A stretch of 64,000 nucleotides of DNA from JACPFJ01 sp041738275 (GTDB lineage Bacteria > Desulfobacterota > Desulfuromonadia > Geobacterales > Pseudopelobacteraceae), in contig JBGSQD010000114.1 in assembly GCA_041738275.1 (NCBI GenBank), positions 12,408 through 76,407 on the forward strand, in the 5' to 3' direction. The translations under genes were made by a program, and so were the position numbers. This document shows positions 1-8,433 of this stretch, piece after piece. Each line of letters opens with the position of its first letter. Position 1 is the first letter of the stretch. Under the pieces are notes generated by a model. The model was not told the origin of the DNA. It searched no databases and saw only the letters and a list, made by a program, of their open reading frames with translations.

Positions 1-781
1 GGTCGGAAATTTCACGGGGAAATTTGTCAGACGTGATAACAATCTGTTTATGTGCCTCATGAAGTGCGTTGAAGGTATGGAAAAACTCTTCCTGGGTGCC
101 GGTTTTACCAGAAATAAACTGAATATCATCGATCAGGAGCACATCCACATTTCTGAAACGATTTCTGAACAGATCCATTTTTTTGAGCCGCAGATGGTTG
201 ACCATTTCATACATGAACTTCTCGGCGGAACAATAACACACATTCATTCCCGGAGAATTATTGCGGATGGTATGGCCGATGGCATTGAGCAGATGGCTTT
301 TGCCAAGTCCGACACCACCGTATATAAAAAGCGGATTATAGGTATCTGCCGGATTGTTGGCTACTGACATTGCTGCCGCATGGGCAAATTGGTTGCCGGT
401 TCCACTGACGAACAGATCAAAGGTATACTTGTTGTTGAGAGGGGTAAACGCTGATTCTGATGCCGTATCCCTGGTTTGCTCACTGTCCGGATGGCCTTTG
501 ATGATAAGATCTTCCGGTAATATGGCCTCAGAATCGGTATCACTCTCCCTGATTAGGAAATTGATAATAACATTGTTGCCTGTTGTCATGGACAAGGCGC
601 CAGTCAATACCTTCTGATAGTTTTCTTCCAGCCATTCCTTGAAAAAAGAGGTTGGCACTGAAAGATACACGGTATCAGTTTCATGATGGCTATAGCGGAT
701 TGGTTTGATCCACGTTGTGAAATCCCGCTCGGACAGGACTTTTTCCAGGTTTTCAGCGGCTTGCTGCCAGGCTTCTTGCAT
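1..781 (-). CDS. dnaA: DnaA, chromosomal replication initiator (N-terminal 260 residues, cut by window edge)
   Basis: Reading the minus strand from ATG at 781 gives an open frame to base 1 with no stop, so the C-terminal half (rest of AAA+, DNA-binding domain IV) lies outside. Domain I starts MQEAWQQAAENLEKVL, a variable linker follows, and the AAA+ domain carries Walker A GGVGLGKSHLL (near residue 155) and Walker B LLIDDIQF (near residue 219). DnaA binds 9-bp boxes at oriC and melts the origin in its ATP form. It diverges from rpmH across a spacer with several DnaA boxes, the classic origin layout, so autoregulation is likely. No clear Shine-Dalgarno sequence precedes the ATG, which is inferred from domain I alignment. 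Confidence 0.97.
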   Translation of the reverse strand, partial: MQEAWQQAAENLEKVLSERDFTTWIKPIRYSHHETDTVYLSVPTSFFKEWLEENYQKVLTGALSMTTGNNVIINFLIRESDTDSEAILPEDLIIKGHPDSEQTRDTASESAFTPLNNKYTFDLFVSGTGNQFAHAAAMSVANNPADTYNPLFIYGGVGLGKSHLLNAIGHTIRNNSPGMNVCYCSAEKFMYEMVNHLRLKKMDLFRNRFRNVDVLLIDDIQFISGKTGTQEEFFHTFNALHEAHKQIVITSDKFPREISD

Positions 782-1072
782 ATAATCACATCATTTATGT
801 ACAGAGTTTAGGATTCAGTTATCCACATCACTATGACTTGTATAATCATCAATGGAATAAGCAGGTTTCAGAGACTGGGTCTCGGGCGGCAGCAATAAGT
901 TATTAACATGATTTTCAACACCTGTTGATAACTTATTGTCAAACAATTACAGTAACTTATCTGTAAATATGTGAATAAACGGACTTTTCAAGGAAGCGGT
1001 AGATTATCAGAGCCCGCCCTATTTTTCAAGGCAAATCAATTCTTATGGGCACCATGAACCATAATAATTTTC
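782..1072. other. Candidate oriC: DnaA-box cluster between dnaA and rpmH
   Basis: This non-coding, AT-rich spacer holds one perfect DnaA box, TTATCCACA at 819-827. Near matches are TTATTAACA at 900-908, TGTTGATAA at 923-931 (reverse-strand TTATCAACA), TTATCTGTA at 957-965 and TGTGAATAA at 970-978 (reverse-strand TTATTCACA). Box clustering beside dnaA and rpmH fits a chromosomal origin or a DnaA-autoregulated promoter region. No duplex-unwinding element was proven. In many bacteria the origin lies on the dnaN side of dnaA, which is outside the window. Confidence 0.65.
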
Positions 1073-1101
1073 TTGACAAAGAGAGGCTCATATGATTAAA
1101 A
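1073..1101 (+). promoter_or_regulatory. Possible sigma-70 promoter of rpmH
   Basis: A consensus -35 TTGACA lies at 1073-1078. At 17 bp spacing the -10 position reads TTAAAA (1096-1101), a poor match; a better TATGAT at 1091-1096 has only 12 bp spacing. The -35 is convincing, the -10 is not settled. The transcript would reach rpmH after about 30 nt. Confidence 0.35.
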
Positions 1102-1137
1102 AACCAGTTCCAGTAAAAATTTATTAGGAGTGCCGAT

Positions 1138-1287
1138 ATGAAAAGAACATTTCAGCCAAGCAACACTTCCCGCAAGCGAACACATGGTTTTCTGGTGAGG
1201 ATGGCCACCAAAAACGGCCGTCTGGTGATCAAGCGCAGAAGGGCCAAGGGGCGGAAGAACCTGTCCGTTCGCATTGCAACCAAGTAA
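1138..1287 (+). CDS. rpmH: Ribosomal protein bL34
   Basis: This 49-residue, highly basic protein starts MKRTFQPSNTSRKRTHGF and ends in an Arg/Lys-rich tail, the standard bL34 sequence and length. It is a structural component of the 50S subunit. AGGAG at 1126-1130 sits 7 nt before the ATG. It opens the conserved origin-proximal run rpmH-rnpA-yidD-yidC-mnmE-mnmG-rsmG, and its 3' end overlaps the proposed start of rnpA, as is common for this pair. Confidence 0.98.
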   Translation: MKRTFQPSNTSRKRTHGFLVRMATKNGRLVIKRRRAKGRKNLSVRIATK

Positions 1288-1684
1288 TTGCCGTGATGGT
1301 GGTGAACTGGCGCCTGCTGTCTGCACGTTTCCCAAGTCCGTTCGTTTGCGGAAGCGTGCCGACTTTGTTAGGCTGTCCGGTTCTGTTGACAAGTTTGTTG
1401 TCAAAGGATTTCTGGTTGTCTGGCAGATTAATGATCTGATGCTGCCACGTCTCGGAGTTACGGTAAGTAAAAAGGTCGGCTGTGCCGTGACCCGGAACAG
1501 GGTCAAGCGTTATGTCAGAGAAGCATTCAGGCATAACCGGCTCTTATTACCACCAGTTGACATGAATGTCATTGCACGGCGTGATTCAGCAGCAATGGAT
1601 TTTCGCAGCGTGCTGCAGGAGCTTGAAAAAGCATTCAGGCAGATCGGCACATCACCATGCTCAAGAGCATCGCGCTCCTTGTAA
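1274..1684 (+). CDS. rnpA: RNase P protein component
   Basis: The protein subunit of RNase P assists the catalytic RNA in removing 5' leaders from tRNA precursors. The family signature is clear: FPKSVRLRKRADFVRL near the N-terminus and the RNR-type motif in CAVTRNRVKRYVREAFR in the middle. At 136 residues or slightly fewer it is of usual size. The start is uncertain. TTG at 1274, inside rpmH, is the longest option, but it lacks a convincing ribosome site and the first 19 residues do not look conserved. It overlaps yidD by 28 nt at its 3' end. Confidence 0.93.
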   Translation: MQPSNCRDGGELAPAVCTFPKSVRLRKRADFVRLSGSVDKFVVKGFLVVWQINDLMLPRLGVTVSKKVGCAVTRNRVKRYVREAFRHNRLLLPPVDMNVIARRDSAAMDFRSVLQELEKAFRQIGTSPCSRASRSL

Positions 1685-1869
1685 TCAGGCTGTATCAGAA
1701 GATGCTTTCACCGCTTCTTCCCCCTGCCTGTCGTTTTTATCCCTCCTGTTCAGAGTATTCCAGAGAATCAATTTTACGGCATGGACTTGTCAGAGGTGGC
1801 TGGCTTACCCTGCTAAGACTATGTAAATGCCATCCTTTTCATCCTGGTGGCTATGATCCGGTACCCTAA
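1657..1869 (+). CDS. yidD: YidD, membrane protein insertion efficiency factor
   Basis: The 70-residue protein has the full YidD signature: an N-terminal amphipathic stretch (MLKSIALLVIRLYQKMLSPL), the CRFYPSCSEY core and the HPGGYDPVP C-terminus. YidD is membrane-associated and assists insertion of inner-membrane proteins together with YidC. It lies between rnpA (overlap 28 nt) and yidC (25 nt gap), its usual place. Confidence 0.95.
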   Translation: MLKSIALLVIRLYQKMLSPLLPPACRFYPSCSEYSRESILRHGLVRGGWLTLLRLCKCHPFHPGGYDPVP

Positions 1870-1894
1870 CTGAAGAGCACAACTGGAGCCTTTT

Positions 1895-3484
1895 ATGGAA
1901 AAACGCGCATTTCTTGCTGTCATCCTTTCGATAGCAGTTTTCTACATATTTTCATTGTTTTTCGGTCCTGAAAAAAAACCGGTACAACCGCCTGCTGCCC
2001 AGAACACGGCTGCTCCTGCGGCTGTAGCAGTTAATCAGCCGGTGGCTCCCCAGGGCGTACCGACAACTGCTGCTCCTGCCATTGCGACTTTGAAAGACAT
2101 CACGGTTGATACAGATCTTTATACAGCGGTATTTTCCTCGCGGGGCGCCAGCCTGAAGAGCCTGACGCTCAAAAAGTATCGCGAACAGATTACTCCCCCC
2201 GCCAATCAAGTGGTTCTCGGATCCAACGTAGATCCCTCACTCCTGACTTTTTCCACCAGGGCAAGCGGTTTCAACCTGCCGGACAGCACGGTCTTCGCAC
2301 CGGATGCCGAGGCCATCAAACTGAGCAAAGGCGAGAGCAAGCAACTCAGTTTCAACTACATCTCCGGCCAGGGCTTCACCGTTCGCAAGATCTATACCTT
2401 CAGCAACGATTCCTACAGCGTCAAACTCGATACCCAGGTGTTCAACAACTCTTCGGCACCTCTCGTTGGCGCCATCCAGCATATCATGACCTATCCGGCC
2501 GAGCCCAAGGTCAAGGATAACCGGTATGACACCGCCGGTTCCTATCTTTATTCCGACAACAGCCTCAAGTCGGACAAGGTCAAGGATGTGGCTACTGCGT
2601 CGAAAAAGTATGACAAGGATATTCAGTGGGCCGGTTTTGCCGACAAATATTTTCTTAGCGCCATCCTCTCGGAGAAGAGCAGCATCCTTTCGGTTGAGCT
2701 TAAAAAGAATGCCGCCGGATTTATGGAATCCATTGTCTCCTCTCCTCAGGTCGTCGTCAATCCTGGCCAGTCTGCCACGGTAACGCACCGCCTGTTTGTC
2801 GGTCCGAAAGATATCGACATCCTCAAGGCCCAGGGGAACTCCCTGGTCCAGTCACTCGACCTTGGGTGGTTTACGGTGATTGCCAAGCCCCTGCTCTACT
2901 CGCTGAAGTTTTTCTATAATTACGTCGGTAACTACGGCATTGCGATCATTATAATCACGATTATCCTCAAGGCGTTTTTCTTCCCGCTGACCCACAAAAG
3001 CTATAAGTCCATGAAGGACATGCAGAAGATCCAGCCGATGATGGCGGCTCTCAAGGATAAACACAAGGATGACCGGGATGCCATGAACAAAGCTGTCATG
3101 GAACTGTACCGCGACCACAAGGTCAACCCGTTGGGTGGCTGCCTTCCCATGGTCGTGCAGATCCCGGTATTCTTTGCCCTCTACAAGGCATTAATGTTTT
3201 CCATCGAACTGCGCCATGCTCCGTTTTTCTTCTGGATAACAGACCTTGCCGACAAGGACCCGTACTATGTCACTCCGGTCATTATGGGTGTGACCATGTT
3301 TATTCAGCAGAAGATGACCCCCTCCAATATGGATCCGATTCAACAGAAGATGATGCTGGCGCTGCCGGTGGTATTCACCTTCATGTTCCTCAGCTTCCCA
3401 TCGGGTCTGGTTCTGTACTGGTTGGTTAATAACGTCCTTACCATCGGTCAGCAGATGTACATCAATAAACTGGTGAAGGATTAG
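1895..3484 (+). CDS. yidC: YidC membrane protein insertase (Oxa1 family)
   Basis: YidC inserts and folds inner-membrane proteins, alone or with SecYEG. The 529-residue product has an N-terminal transmembrane segment (AFLAVILSIAVFYIFSLFF). It is followed by a Pro/Ala-rich linker, a periplasmic beta domain (about residues 65-320) and the conserved Oxa1-like core with five helices (about 325-525). The core includes the TYRDHK-type region seen here as LYRDHKVNPLGGCLP. This is the Gram-negative form, as shown by the large periplasmic domain. The jag/khpB gene often placed between yidC and mnmE is absent; mnmE starts 23 nt downstream. Confidence 0.97.
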   Translation: MEKRAFLAVILSIAVFYIFSLFFGPEKKPVQPPAAQNTAAPAAVAVNQPVAPQGVPTTAAPAIATLKDITVDTDLYTAVFSSRGASLKSLTLKKYREQITPPANQVVLGSNVDPSLLTFSTRASGFNLPDSTVFAPDAEAIKLSKGESKQLSFNYISGQGFTVRKIYTFSNDSYSVKLDTQVFNNSSAPLVGAIQHIMTYPAEPKVKDNRYDTAGSYLYSDNSLKSDKVKDVATASKKYDKDIQWAGFADKYFLSAILSEKSSILSVELKKNAAGFMESIVSSPQVVVNPGQSATVTHRLFVGPKDIDILKAQGNSLVQSLDLGWFTVIAKPLLYSLKFFYNYVGNYGIAIIIITIILKAFFFPLTHKSYKSMKDMQKIQPMMAALKDKHKDDRDAMNKAVMELYRDHKVNPLGGCLPMVVQIPVFFALYKALMFSIELRHAPFFFWITDLADKDPYYVTPVIMGVTMFIQQKMTPSNMDPIQQKMMLALPVVFTFMFLSFPSGLVLYWLVNNVLTIGQQMYINKLVKD

Positions 3485-3507
3485 CCGACTTTTCTACGGA
3501 GCGTTTC

Positions 3508-4878
3508 ATGTATATCCGCGATACGATAGCGGCAGTCAGCACACCAACCGGAAATGGCGGAATCGGTATTGTCCGGGTGACTGGTATCCAAGCGGCGGCC
3601 ATTGGCGACACTATTTTTAAACCTGTAAAGAACGGTGGCCTTATCAGCCACCGTTTTTATTTTGGCACGGTCTGTGATCCGCAGTCGAATGAGCCGGTTG
3701 ACGAGGCCATGGCTGTGCTTATGCGCGCCCCCCGCTCCTATACCCGTGAGGACGTGCTTGAGCTGCACTGCCATGGAGGTATGCTGGTGGTTGAGCGGGT
3801 ACTGGCGCTTACGCTGCAATGCGGTGCCCGTCTGGCCGAGCCGGGTGAATTCACCAGACGCGCCTTTCTCAATGGCAGGATCGACCTGGTTCAGGCCGAG
3901 GCGGTCATGGATATCATCGGTTCCCAGACCGAGGCTGCCCTGCGTCTGGCACAGCACCAGCGTGAAGGCGCCCTCTCAAAACGTATCTCCGAGGCGCGGG
4001 CGCTTTTGCTGACGTCCTTGGCATTGCTTGAGGCATACATCGATTTTCCCGAGGATGACCTGGGTGAGACCGACACCACGACCATCACCTCCACTGTGGG
4101 CAGTGCCCAGGCCATCATTTCCGCTCTGCTGGCTGGCTTTGATCAGGGGCGTATCTTACGTGAAGGGATTTCGGTGCTGATCATCGGCAAGCCCAATGCC
4201 GGTAAGTCGAGCTTGCTTAATCGGCTGCTCAATGAAAATCGCGCGATTGTGACCCATTTCCCCGGCACAACCCGTGACATCATTGAAGAAGCGGTCAACC
4301 TGGGCGGTCTTCCGGTCAGACTGCTGGATACGGCAGGTATTCGGCACACCGATGACCTGGCCGAGCAGGAGGGGATCAATCGCGCCCTGGGGAAGATCCC
4401 GCTGGCGGACCTGGTTCTGTTCGTATGCGATGCCTCGCGACCCTTTGATCATGAGGACCAGCTTATTCTAGACTCGCTGTCTGCGAGCAGGGTTATTGCG
4501 GTGCTCAATAAGAGCGACCTGCCCAGCTCCTTTCAGCCACCGGCAGTTTTTGCCGATATGAAGATAGTGCCGATCTCTGCCAGTTCCGGCGATGGCGTTG
4601 AGACGCTAAAAGAAACCGTGCGCCAGGCTTTCCTCCGCGATACTCCCCTGGACAGTCGAGAGTTTGTAGCCATCTCCCGCGCTCGACATCGGGATGCCCT
4701 GACCACTGCCGGGTGTGCGCTGGATCGCGTAACCTACGGTCTTGCATCCGGTCTTGAACTGGAACTATTGACCATAGACCTGAGGGATGCCCTATCAGCG
4801 GTTGGGTCTGTAACCGGCGAGACCACAAGCGATGAAGTTCTGGACCTGATTTTCTCATCATTTTGCATCGGGAAATAG
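3508..4878 (+). CDS. mnmE: MnmE (TrmE), tRNA U34 modification GTPase
   Basis: MnmE acts with MnmG to install the (carboxymethyl)aminomethyl group on wobble uridine 34 of certain tRNAs. The 456-residue product has the N-terminal tetrahydrofolate-binding domain (to about residue 120) and a helical domain. A G domain is inserted with G1 GKPNAGKSS near residue 225, the DTAGI G3 motif and NKSD G4. The C-terminal CIGK tetrapeptide is the catalytic-cysteine motif. Length and all motifs are normal. It is followed 38 nt later by mnmG, with a parS site in the gap. Confidence 0.97.
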   Translation: MYIRDTIAAVSTPTGNGGIGIVRVTGIQAAAIGDTIFKPVKNGGLISHRFYFGTVCDPQSNEPVDEAMAVLMRAPRSYTREDVLELHCHGGMLVVERVLALTLQCGARLAEPGEFTRRAFLNGRIDLVQAEAVMDIIGSQTEAALRLAQHQREGALSKRISEARALLLTSLALLEAYIDFPEDDLGETDTTTITSTVGSAQAIISALLAGFDQGRILREGISVLIIGKPNAGKSSLLNRLLNENRAIVTHFPGTTRDIIEEAVNLGGLPVRLLDTAGIRHTDDLAEQEGINRALGKIPLADLVLFVCDASRPFDHEDQLILDSLSASRVIAVLNKSDLPSSFQPPAVFADMKIVPISASSGDGVETLKETVRQAFLRDTPLDSREFVAISRARHRDALTTAGCALDRVTYGLASGLELELLTIDLRDALSAVGSVTGETTSDEVLDLIFSSFCIGK

Positions 4879-4882
4879 GGAG

Positions 4883-4898
4883 TGTTTCACGTGAAACC
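4883..4898. promoter_or_regulatory. parS site (15/16 match), mnmE-mnmG gap
   Basis: The sequence TGTTTCACGTGAAACC matches the ParB recognition 16-mer TGTTTCACGTGAAACA at all positions but the last. It lies in the short gap before mnmG, within about 4 kb of the DnaA-box region. parS sites nucleate ParB loading and SMC recruitment for origin segregation. Confidence 0.88.
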
Positions 4899-4916
4899 AT
4901 CGGGTGAGAAATACCT

Positions 4917-6803
4917 ATGATGACCTATGAGCAACAATATGATGTGATTGTGGTTGGTTCCGGCCATGCCGGCTGTGAAGCGGCCCTGGCTTCTGCCCGC
5001 ATTGGCTGCCCTACCCTGCTGCTGACCATCAACCTCGATGCTATCGCCTTGATGTCCTGCAACCCTTCCATTGGCGGCTTGGCCAAGGGACACCTGGTCA
5101 AGGAGATCGACGCCCTGGGCGGCGAGGTGGCCCGGAATATCGACGCCACCGGGATTCAATTCCGGATACTCAATACGCGCAAGGGACCGGCTGTGCGCGC
5201 TTCCCGAGCCCAGGCCGACAAGCAGCTTTACCGTCTGCGCATGAAAAGGATCCTGGAACAGCAGGATAATCTGCACCTCAAGCAAGGAGAGGTGACTGCA
5301 CTTTACATGGAGGGCAATGAGCTGCGAGGGGTCGATACCCGCTCTGGGATCCGTTTCCTTGGCAAGACAATTATTCTTACTACCGGCACCTTTATGCGCG
5401 GGCTGATCCATATCGGCCTCAATCACTACCCTGGTGGTCGCGCAGGCGACCTCCCCTCAATCGGTCTCTCGGACCAGCTAAAGGCCATAGGTTTTGAGGT
5501 GGGCCGACTCAAGACAGGTACGCCAGCCCGTCTCGACGGCCGCACCATAGACTTTTCGCGTCTGGAAGCCCAGCACGGCGACAATCCGCCGATGCCCTTC
5601 TCGTTTTCTACCAATCGCATCACCATGCCGCAGGTGCCCTGCCATATTGCCTACACTAACCCACGCTCCCACGATATCATCCGTTCCGGACTCGACCGGT
5701 CACCGCTTTACTCCGGTATTATCGAGGGTGTTGGTCCCCGCTACTGCCCCTCCATTGAAGACAAGGTTGTGCGCTTTCCCGATAAGGAGCGTCATCAAAC
5801 CTTTATCGAACCGGAGGGATTGGAGACGGTCGAGGTGTATCCCAGCGGCATGTCCACTTCACTGCCGATCGATATTCAGATAGCCTTCTACCGCTCCATC
5901 GAAGCCCTGGAACGGGTAGAGATCATGCGGCCTGCCTACGCTATCGAGTATGATTATGTTGATCCGATCCAGCTGCATGCATCGCTGGAGACCAAGAACA
6001 TTCGCAATCTTTACCACGCCGGGCAGATCAACGGTACTTCCGGATATGAAGAAGCCGCCGGCCAGGGCCTCATGGCAGGCATAAACGCCGCTTTAAGGGT
6101 CAAGGGGCGGGACCCTTTGGTGTTAGGCCGGAGCGAGGCTTATCTGGGGGTGATGATCGACGATCTGGTAACACTCGGAGCCAAAGAGCCGTATCGTATG
6201 TTCACATCGCGCGCTGAGTATCGTCTGCTTTTACGCGAGGACAATGCTGATCTGCGCCTGCGCGAAAAAGGACATGACATCGGGCTTGTTTCCGAAGAAA
6301 CCTACTGTGCATTTGTGCGGAAACGCGACATGATTGTTGCCGAGCAGGCGCGCATCAGTACCACCCGATTGACCATGGATTCTGAGCAGCAAGAGGTGCT
6401 TTCGCGCTTTGGTGTCTCAGACATTCAAAAGGGGACCACGCTGGAGCATCTGCTCAGACGACCGGAGATGACCTATAAGGAGCTGTCTGATTTAGACACT
6501 GTTTCACGTGAAACACCACTGGATATTCGTGAGCAGGTTGAGATTCAAATCAAGTACCAGGGTTATATAGAACGACAACAGGAGCAGGTGGATAGGGCTT
6601 GCAAGCTGGAGGGTACCTGTTTGCCGGAGATGCTGGATTATTATTCAATCACAGGCTTGACCAACGAGGTTCGTGAAAAATTGACCAGATTTCGTCCGGA
6701 CACGCTGGGACAGGCGTCACGGATTCAGGGTATAACGCCTGCCGCTATTTCTGTGCTGGCAATTGCGCTCAAGGCAAATGCCTGGAAGATGCTAGTTAGA
6801 TGA
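4917..6803 (+). CDS. mnmG: MnmG (GidA), FAD-dependent tRNA U34 modification enzyme
   Basis: MnmG is the FAD-binding partner of MnmE in forming cmnm5U34 in tRNA. The 628-residue product begins with a Rossmann dinucleotide fold, VVGSGHAGCEAALASARIG, and carries the family motif CNPSIGGLAKGHLVKEIDALGG. The second signature, GQINGTSGYEEAAGQGLMAG, lies near residue 370. The C-terminal helical domain that binds MnmE is complete. Two tandem ATGs (4917, 4920) are possible starts. A perfect parS site lies within the coding sequence at 6500-6515. Confidence 0.97.
   Translation: MMTYEQQYDVIVVGSGHAGCEAALASARIGCPTLLLTINLDAIALMSCNPSIGGLAKGHLVKEIDALGGEVARNIDATGIQFRILNTRKGPAVRASRAQADKQLYRLRMKRILEQQDNLHLKQGEVTALYMEGNELRGVDTRSGIRFLGKTIILTTGTFMRGLIHIGLNHYPGGRAGDLPSIGLSDQLKAIGFEVGRLKTGTPARLDGRTIDFSRLEAQHGDNPPMPFSFSTNRITMPQVPCHIAYTNPRSHDIIRSGLDRSPLYSGIIEGVGPRYCPSIEDKVVRFPDKERHQTFIEPEGLETVEVYPSGMSTSLPIDIQIAFYRSIEALERVEIMRPAYAIEYDYVDPIQLHASLETKNIRNLYHAGQINGTSGYEEAAGQGLMAGINAALRVKGRDPLVLGRSEAYLGVMIDDLVTLGAKEPYRMFTSRAEYRLLLREDNADLRLREKGHDIGLVSEETYCAFVRKRDMIVAEQARISTTRLTMDSEQQEVLSRFGVSDIQKGTTLEHLLRRPEMTYKELSDLDTVSRETPLDIREQVEIQIKYQGYIERQQEQVDRACKLEGTCLPEMLDYYSITGLTNEVREKLTRFRPDTLGQASRIQGITPAAISVLAIALKANAWKMLVR
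6500..6515. promoter_or_regulatory. parS site (perfect 16-mer) inside mnmG
   Basis: TGTTTCACGTGAAACA is an exact match to the bacterial parS consensus. It is embedded in the mnmG coding frame (residues around VSRET), 1.6 kb from the first site. A perfect 16-bp palindrome in coding DNA plus a second near-perfect copy makes chance very unlikely. Confidence 0.95.
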
Positions 6804-6822
6804 GTACATTGTCGGAGGGATT

Positions 6823-7476
6823 GTGATTGGCTGCATGCTTGAGAGTAAAGCAAAAGAAATGGGCCTGGTACTTTCTGATGAAAGTATCCAGGCCTTTGAG
6901 TTGTATGTTGGTGAACTGAAAAAATGGAACCGCAAGGTAAACCTGACAGCAATAACTGCTGATGCGGAGATTGTTGATAAGCATATAATTGATTCTCTGG
7001 TCTTTGCCACATATGTTCATGACGGAGAAAGCGTTCTTGATATCGGTTCCGGTGCAGGTCTGCCTGCTATCCCACTGAAAATAGTCAAGCCAATGGTCTC
7101 GGTAGTTTCTGTTGATTCGGTCGGAAAGAAGATTCTTTTTCAGCGTCATGTGACCCGTCTGTTGAAAATTCATACTTTTGAAGCTCTGCATACCCGAATA
7201 GAGAATATGCCGAAGTGCGATACACGTAGATTTGATGTTATAACATCACGGGCATTCTCGCAACTTGATCTGTTCGTATCTTTGGCTGCACCGTTGCTTG
7301 CCTCGGGTGGACGCATGATTGCCATGAAGGGGCCGTCGGCAATTGAAGAGATGAAAAAAAGCGAGGAACTTCTCTTCAATCTTGGTTTTGTAATATCTGA
7401 GGTTCATTCATATAAATTGCCGTCTAACGCAGGAGAACGGAACCTTGTCGTCATCAAGCCTTGTGAAAGGCCTTAA
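6823..7476 (+). CDS. rsmG: RsmG (GidB), 16S rRNA G527 N7-methyltransferase
   Basis: RsmG methylates N7 of guanosine 527 in 16S rRNA using S-adenosylmethionine. The 217-residue product has the class I methyltransferase glycine-rich loop VLDIGSGAGLPAIPLKI near residue 70, the family segment ERLVKWNRKVNLTAI-like (here ELKKWNRKVNLTAI) and the TSRAFSQLD motif. The start is taken as GTG 6823 because GGAGG lies 4-5 nt before it; an in-frame ATG at 6835 is possible but lies too far from that site. It is the last gene of the rpmH-rsmG run. parAB, often next, do not follow. Confidence 0.96.
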   Translation: MIGCMLESKAKEMGLVLSDESIQAFELYVGELKKWNRKVNLTAITADAEIVDKHIIDSLVFATYVHDGESVLDIGSGAGLPAIPLKIVKPMVSVVSVDSVGKKILFQRHVTRLLKIHTFEALHTRIENMPKCDTRRFDVITSRAFSQLDLFVSLAAPLLASGGRMIAMKGPSAIEEMKKSEELLFNLGFVISEVHSYKLPSNAGERNLVVIKPCERP

Positions 7477-7587
7477 AATGGGCATTCGCGAGCAAAGGCA
7501 AAAATAACGGCTTCTGGGGCGGGAACAGCTTCTGCCCAATACTGCGGCCAGGTTTTTGCTTCGCTGAGAATCCTGGGCAAAATTCAG

Positions 7588-7617
7588 GCGTTTTATCCGG
7601 GAATACCGGTAAAACGC
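7588..7617. repeat. Hairpin-forming sequence in the spacer after rsmG
   Basis: GCGTTTTATCCGG (7588-7600), loop GAATA, then CCGGTAAAACGC (7606-7617) form an almost perfect 12-bp stem with one bulged base. There is no U-run on the plus strand, so it is not a typical terminator. The surrounding spacer (7477-7706) has no gene I can defend. The minus strand at 7477-7583 keeps an open frame ending in a protein-like stretch (KTWPQYWAEAVPAPEAV) without a start codon. It may be an interspersed repeat or a gene remnant. Confidence 0.5.
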
Positions 7618-7706
7618 TGATTTCACCATAGAATGAAGTTGCAGAGCAGTCGAATCTGAACTAAAGTGTCTAATCAGGCAGTAAATTCTATCAGGGGACG
7701 TTGGCA

Positions 7707-8432
7707 ATGAAAAAAATCATTTGCAGCTTGCTGATTGCTGCGCATATTTCCGCCTGCGCTACCTATGAAGGTAAGCCGGTATCTTTCAGGCCGCCTCAAG
7801 ATTACAGCAACTCTCAAGATGCCTATGGTTTGATGGTTGGCGCCCTGGCTTTTTCAGATCGAAAGGTGGCCGAGGAGGCCTTTGGATTTGATGTTCGTGC
7901 TGCCGGAATCTTGCCGGTTCAGGTGTCACTGGACAATAAAAGCGGCCAAGGTGTAGAGGTTGTTGCCGGGCAAACCTTCCTGATTGATTCTTCCGATCGT
8001 TACTGGAAGGTCCTCACCAACCGTGAGACCGTTGAAAGGGTTGATAAAGCGACCGCATCGGGAGCCATTGTAAAAGAAGCCGGCAAGGGTGCTGCTTTCG
8101 GCGCTGCAGCAGGTGCGTTGTTTGGGCTGGCGATCGGCATCGTATCCGGCCGCGAAGTAGGTTCATCAGTGCTGAAGGGAGGGGTCCTGGGCGGTGCTGG
8201 CGGTGCCGTGATCGGTGGTGCTGGAAAGGCCGGTGATGAACGGGGGCGTGAGCACAAGATTGCCGAGGATGTACGCGAAAAAGGACTTGAAGGCAAGTAT
8301 ATGTCTGCGAATTCCCTGGCAAGCGGTTTCGTCTATTTTCCTGGCGAGGCGGAAACGCCAAAAGAGATGCGTCTGCAGATCAGATTCCGTGATACCGGCA
8401 GATTGAAGACACTCAATCTGAAGTTCAAGTAA
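7707..8432 (+). CDS. Outer-membrane-type lipoprotein with glycine-zipper segment
   Basis: Start ATG 7707 is preferred over an in-frame TTG at 7701 because it gives a clean lipoprotein signal peptide, MKKIICSLLIAAHISAC, with the lipobox cysteine at residue 17; a GGGGA site lies 9-13 nt upstream. The 241-residue product has a mixed N-terminal domain. A Gly/Ala-rich hydrophobic region at about residues 115-175 has repeated GxxxG spacing (GAAFGAAAGALFGLAIG, GGAGGAVIGGAG), typical of glycine-zipper proteins that insert into or span the outer membrane. The C-terminal beta-like region ends LKTLNLKFK. No specific function is recognised. It lies 2 nt before the thioesterase gene and is probably cotranscribed with it. 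Confidence 0.85.
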   Translation: MKKIICSLLIAAHISACATYEGKPVSFRPPQDYSNSQDAYGLMVGALAFSDRKVAEEAFGFDVRAAGILPVQVSLDNKSGQGVEVVAGQTFLIDSSDRYWKVLTNRETVERVDKATASGAIVKEAGKGAAFGAAAGALFGLAIGIVSGREVGSSVLKGGVLGGAGGAVIGGAGKAGDERGREHKIAEDVREKGLEGKYMSANSLASGFVYFPGEAETPKEMRLQIRFRDTGRLKTLNLKFK

Positions 8433-8433
8433 C

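Noticed and set aside
2237..2788. A 183-codon minus-strand frame
   Set aside because: Antisense to the yidC periplasmic domain; composition reflects high-GC third positions of yidC.
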